64,000 nucleotides of DNA. It comes from Gluconobacter cerevisiae. Lineage in GTDB: Bacteria > Pseudomonadota > Alphaproteobacteria > Acetobacterales > Acetobacteraceae. This document shows, one piece after another, positions 62,491 through 64,000 of this stretch (within the stretch, counting starts at the first letter, position 1; every line of letters begins with the position of its first letter). Where the stretch lies: NCBI RefSeq assembly GCF_015244675.1, contig NZ_JABCQO010000006.1:62001-126000 (forward strand), written 5' to 3'. The notes beneath the pieces were generated by a model that searched no databases, was not told the origin of the DNA, and saw only the letters and a list, made by a program, of their open reading frames with translations. The translations under genes and the position numbers were made by a program.

Positions 62491-63300
62491 TCAGGTTTTC
62501 AGAAACTCCAGAACGGCACGGTTGAACTTTTCAGTTTCGTCCAGAAAAACCATGTGAGCACTGTCTTCGAAGTCCATGCCCGTGCAGTTGGGCATGTTCT
62601 GTGCGACCCAGGCAGGGCCTTCGGGGTTCAGTATCGTGTCTTTTCGGGCCACCATCATCAGGGCTGGGAGCGTGAAGCGCGGCAGGATATCGCGCCAGTC
62701 CTGCGTGGTATGATCGGCCATCATGGAGCTGCGGGCGTGAGAGGGGCTCTGCGCCATTTCCCGAAGTAGGAAGGCCTTTTCCTCTTCCGCAAGCGGATGA
62801 CAGATACAGTTTTCCAGATTGGTCCGGTCGAAATCTTCCGGGGTAAGGGTCAGTTGCTGCTGCACGGCCGTCAGACCGGCCTGATCGTAACAGTCAGAGT
62901 GACCGAGCTTCCAGTCGGAAGAATAATACTGTTTCGGGGTCTGTTGAACGAAAATGGCATTGCGGATGCGCTCAGTCCCGAACAGTTCCAGATACGACCA
63001 GATGACCGGACAGCCGATCGACCACCCCAGAACCGTGACATCCCGGAGGTTCAGCGCCACCAGCAGGTCCCGCAGATCGGCGGCCAGACGCGCGATCCTG
63101 TAACCGTGTGACGGTTTTTCTGAACGTCCATGACCGCGTAAATCTATGGTGATGACGCGGGCCTGCTCGGAGATCGGGCCGACGTTACGATGAAAGAAGC
63201 GTCCCGAGAACGTCCAGCCATGAATCATGACGAGGGGCCGGCCGTGCCCCTGCTCCTCGTAATGGATAAGGATTCCGTCACTGGTCGTGATATGCGGCAT
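62491..63300 (-). CDS. Alpha/beta-hydrolase
   Basis: 269 residues from ATG 63300 (GGGGAAG ahead). The oxyanion region VMIHGWTFSGRFF (about 24-36), VITIDLRGHGRSEKP, then the nucleophile Ser in LGWSIGCPVIW (G-W-S-x-G) and catalytic Asp/His (ARKDTILNPEG; DSAHMVFLDE) form a complete triad. Closest in look to esterase or epoxide-hydrolase-like/haloperoxidase-type hydrolases. A longer frame to 63498 extends over the start of the divergent dus gene and is unlikely. Substrate unknown. Confidence 0.9.
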   Translation of the reverse strand: MPHITTSDGILIHYEEQGHGRPLVMIHGWTFSGRFFHRNVGPISEQARVITIDLRGHGRSEKPSHGYRIARLAADLRDLLVALNLRDVTVLGWSIGCPVIWSYLELFGTERIRNAIFVQQTPKQYYSSDWKLGHSDCYDQAGLTAVQQQLTLTPEDFDRTNLENCICHPLAEEEKAFLLREMAQSPSHARSSMMADHTTQDWRDILPRFTLPALMMVARKDTILNPEGPAWVAQNMPNCTGMDFEDSAHMVFLDETEKFNRAVLEFLKT

Positions 63301-63433
63301 GGTCTTCCCCATGAAAGCGTTGGGCGGGTAGGGTGCAGAAACTGTCACAGAACATAGCGCGCGGACCGTAGGGCGGGTTGCGTTCAAAGGAGCGTTTGCG
63401 CTTGCGAGAGTGGGGCGGTAAATTGACTGGGCC

Positions 63434-64000
63434 ATGACTGCTTCCCCTTCTTCTGATCCATCTGAAACCGCCGCTCCGAACCGTGTTCTGAAACCCATTG
63501 ATCTGGGGCAGGGCGTGGTGATCGAGGATCCGGTGATCCTTGCCCCGCTTTCGGGTGTTACGGATCTGCCGTTCCGTCAGCTTGCGCGCGATCTGGGAGC
63601 AGGGCTGGTGGTGTCGGAAATGATCGCCTCCTGGGCGATGATCCGCGAGAACGAGAACACCATGCGTATGGCCCGTATGGCCGAACGCGGTCCCAATGCG
63701 GTCCAGCTTGCGGGTTGCGACCCCGAGGCTATGGCGCAGGCGGCAAAGATTTCAGTCGATGGAGGCGCGAACCTTATCGACATCAATTTCGGCTGCCCGG
63801 TGAAGAAAGTCGCAATCGGGCAGATGGCTGGCTCCGCGCTGATGCGGGACGAGGTTCTGGCCGGAAAGCTGCTGGAAGCAACGGCACGGGCCGTGAATGT
63901 ACCGGTCACGCTCAAAATGCGCATGGGCTGGGATCACAACTCCCTCAATGCGCCGCGTCTGGCGAAAATCGCGGAAGAGAGCGGCATCCGGCTTGTGACC
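63434..64000 (+). CDS. dusB: tRNA-dihydrouridine synthase (DusB-like), 3' end outside window
   Basis: First 189 residues. FMN-binding barrel with LAPLSGVTDLPFRQLARDLGAGLVVSEMIAS (about 36-66), QLAGCDPEAMAQAAKI, and NFGCPVKKV with the catalytic Cys (INFGCP). Then MAGSALMRD and VTLKMRMGWD. Reduces uridine to dihydrouridine in the tRNA D-loop using NADPH. Of the Dus groups, DusB fits best, but the C-terminal domain is outside the window. Divergent from the alpha/beta-hydrolase gene. Confidence 0.92.
   Translation, partial: MTASPSSDPSETAAPNRVLKPIDLGQGVVIEDPVILAPLSGVTDLPFRQLARDLGAGLVVSEMIASWAMIRENENTMRMARMAERGPNAVQLAGCDPEAMAQAAKISVDGGANLIDINFGCPVKKVAIGQMAGSALMRDEVLAGKLLEATARAVNVPVTLKMRMGWDHNSLNAPRLAKIAEESGIRLVT

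Noticed and set aside
1-64000. CRISPR arrays, rRNA genes, intact insertion sequences
   Set aside because: No regularly spaced repeats, no 16S/23S/5S sequence and no transposase gene with terminal inverted repeats were found in reading both strands.

Overview
The window is a stretch of bacterial chromosome, about 58-60 % GC by eye outside one inserted element. It most likely comes from an acetic acid bacterium of the Gluconobacter type. The evidence is a membrane-bound PQQ-dependent dehydrogenase of the glucose-dehydrogenase type, a type II NADH dehydrogenase, a large STN-type TonB receptor, alphaproteobacterial RpoH, and the oxygen-linked MesD/MesX methionine synthase pair. Genus assignment is inference from gene content and remembered family sequences; no search was run.

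Layout. 1-5.2 kb: DyP peroxidase (cut by the window edge), YjdM zinc-ribbon protein, SulP transporter, SDR reductase, ArsC-like protein and a GAF/Fis regulator with a palindromic operator just upstream. 5.6-9.0 kb: quinoprotein dehydrogenase and its outer-membrane partner. 9.0-12.4 kb: class V PLP enzyme, Lrp regulator and amino acid permease. 12.4-16 kb: exported Ntn hydrolase, DUF4186 protein, a membrane-anchored XseA-like protein and a lipoprotein. 16.1-18.4 kb: gap-pgk with a strong terminator. 18.7-24.1 kb: rpoH, an RluA-family synthase, TspO, an ArsR/old-yellow-enzyme pair and rlmB.

24.17-30.52 kb: tRNA-Tyr(GTA) followed by a compact integrated element of about 6.3 kb. The element is bounded by a 21-bp repeat of the tRNA 3' end. 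It carries a tyrosine integrase, an HUH (rolling-circle) Rep-like protein, a DNA-binding protein, a serine recombinase with an adjacent res-like repeat region, a lipoprotein and an HNH nuclease. This is the most system-like novelty in the window.

30.6-41.9 kb: exported MRJP-family protein, DUF2075 NTPase, YbaK deacylase, a non-canonical triose-phosphate-isomerase family protein with a DeoR regulator, a predicted peptide-ligase cluster (circularly permuted ATP-grasp, alpha-E, transglutaminase, zinc peptidase), and NDH-2. 42.4-50.3 kb: mesX-mesD, pgm, a TonB-dependent receptor and a very AT-rich gap. 50.3-54.8 kb: a minus-strand histidine operon (hisB, DUF2628, hisH, GNAT-hisA fusion, hisF, hisE, HIT). 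55-64 kb: nitroreductase, UbiM-like hydroxylase, quinone reductase, HTH-membrane protein, MscS-type channel, pyrD, an alpha/beta hydrolase and the start of a dus gene.

Functionally the region mixes periplasmic sugar/polyol oxidation and respiration (quinoprotein dehydrogenase, NDH-2, UbiM), lower glycolysis (gap, pgk, pgm, TIM-like), and amino acid and nucleotide synthesis (his, mesDX, pyrD). It also holds tRNA/rRNA modification genes (RluA-type, rlmB, dus, ybaK).
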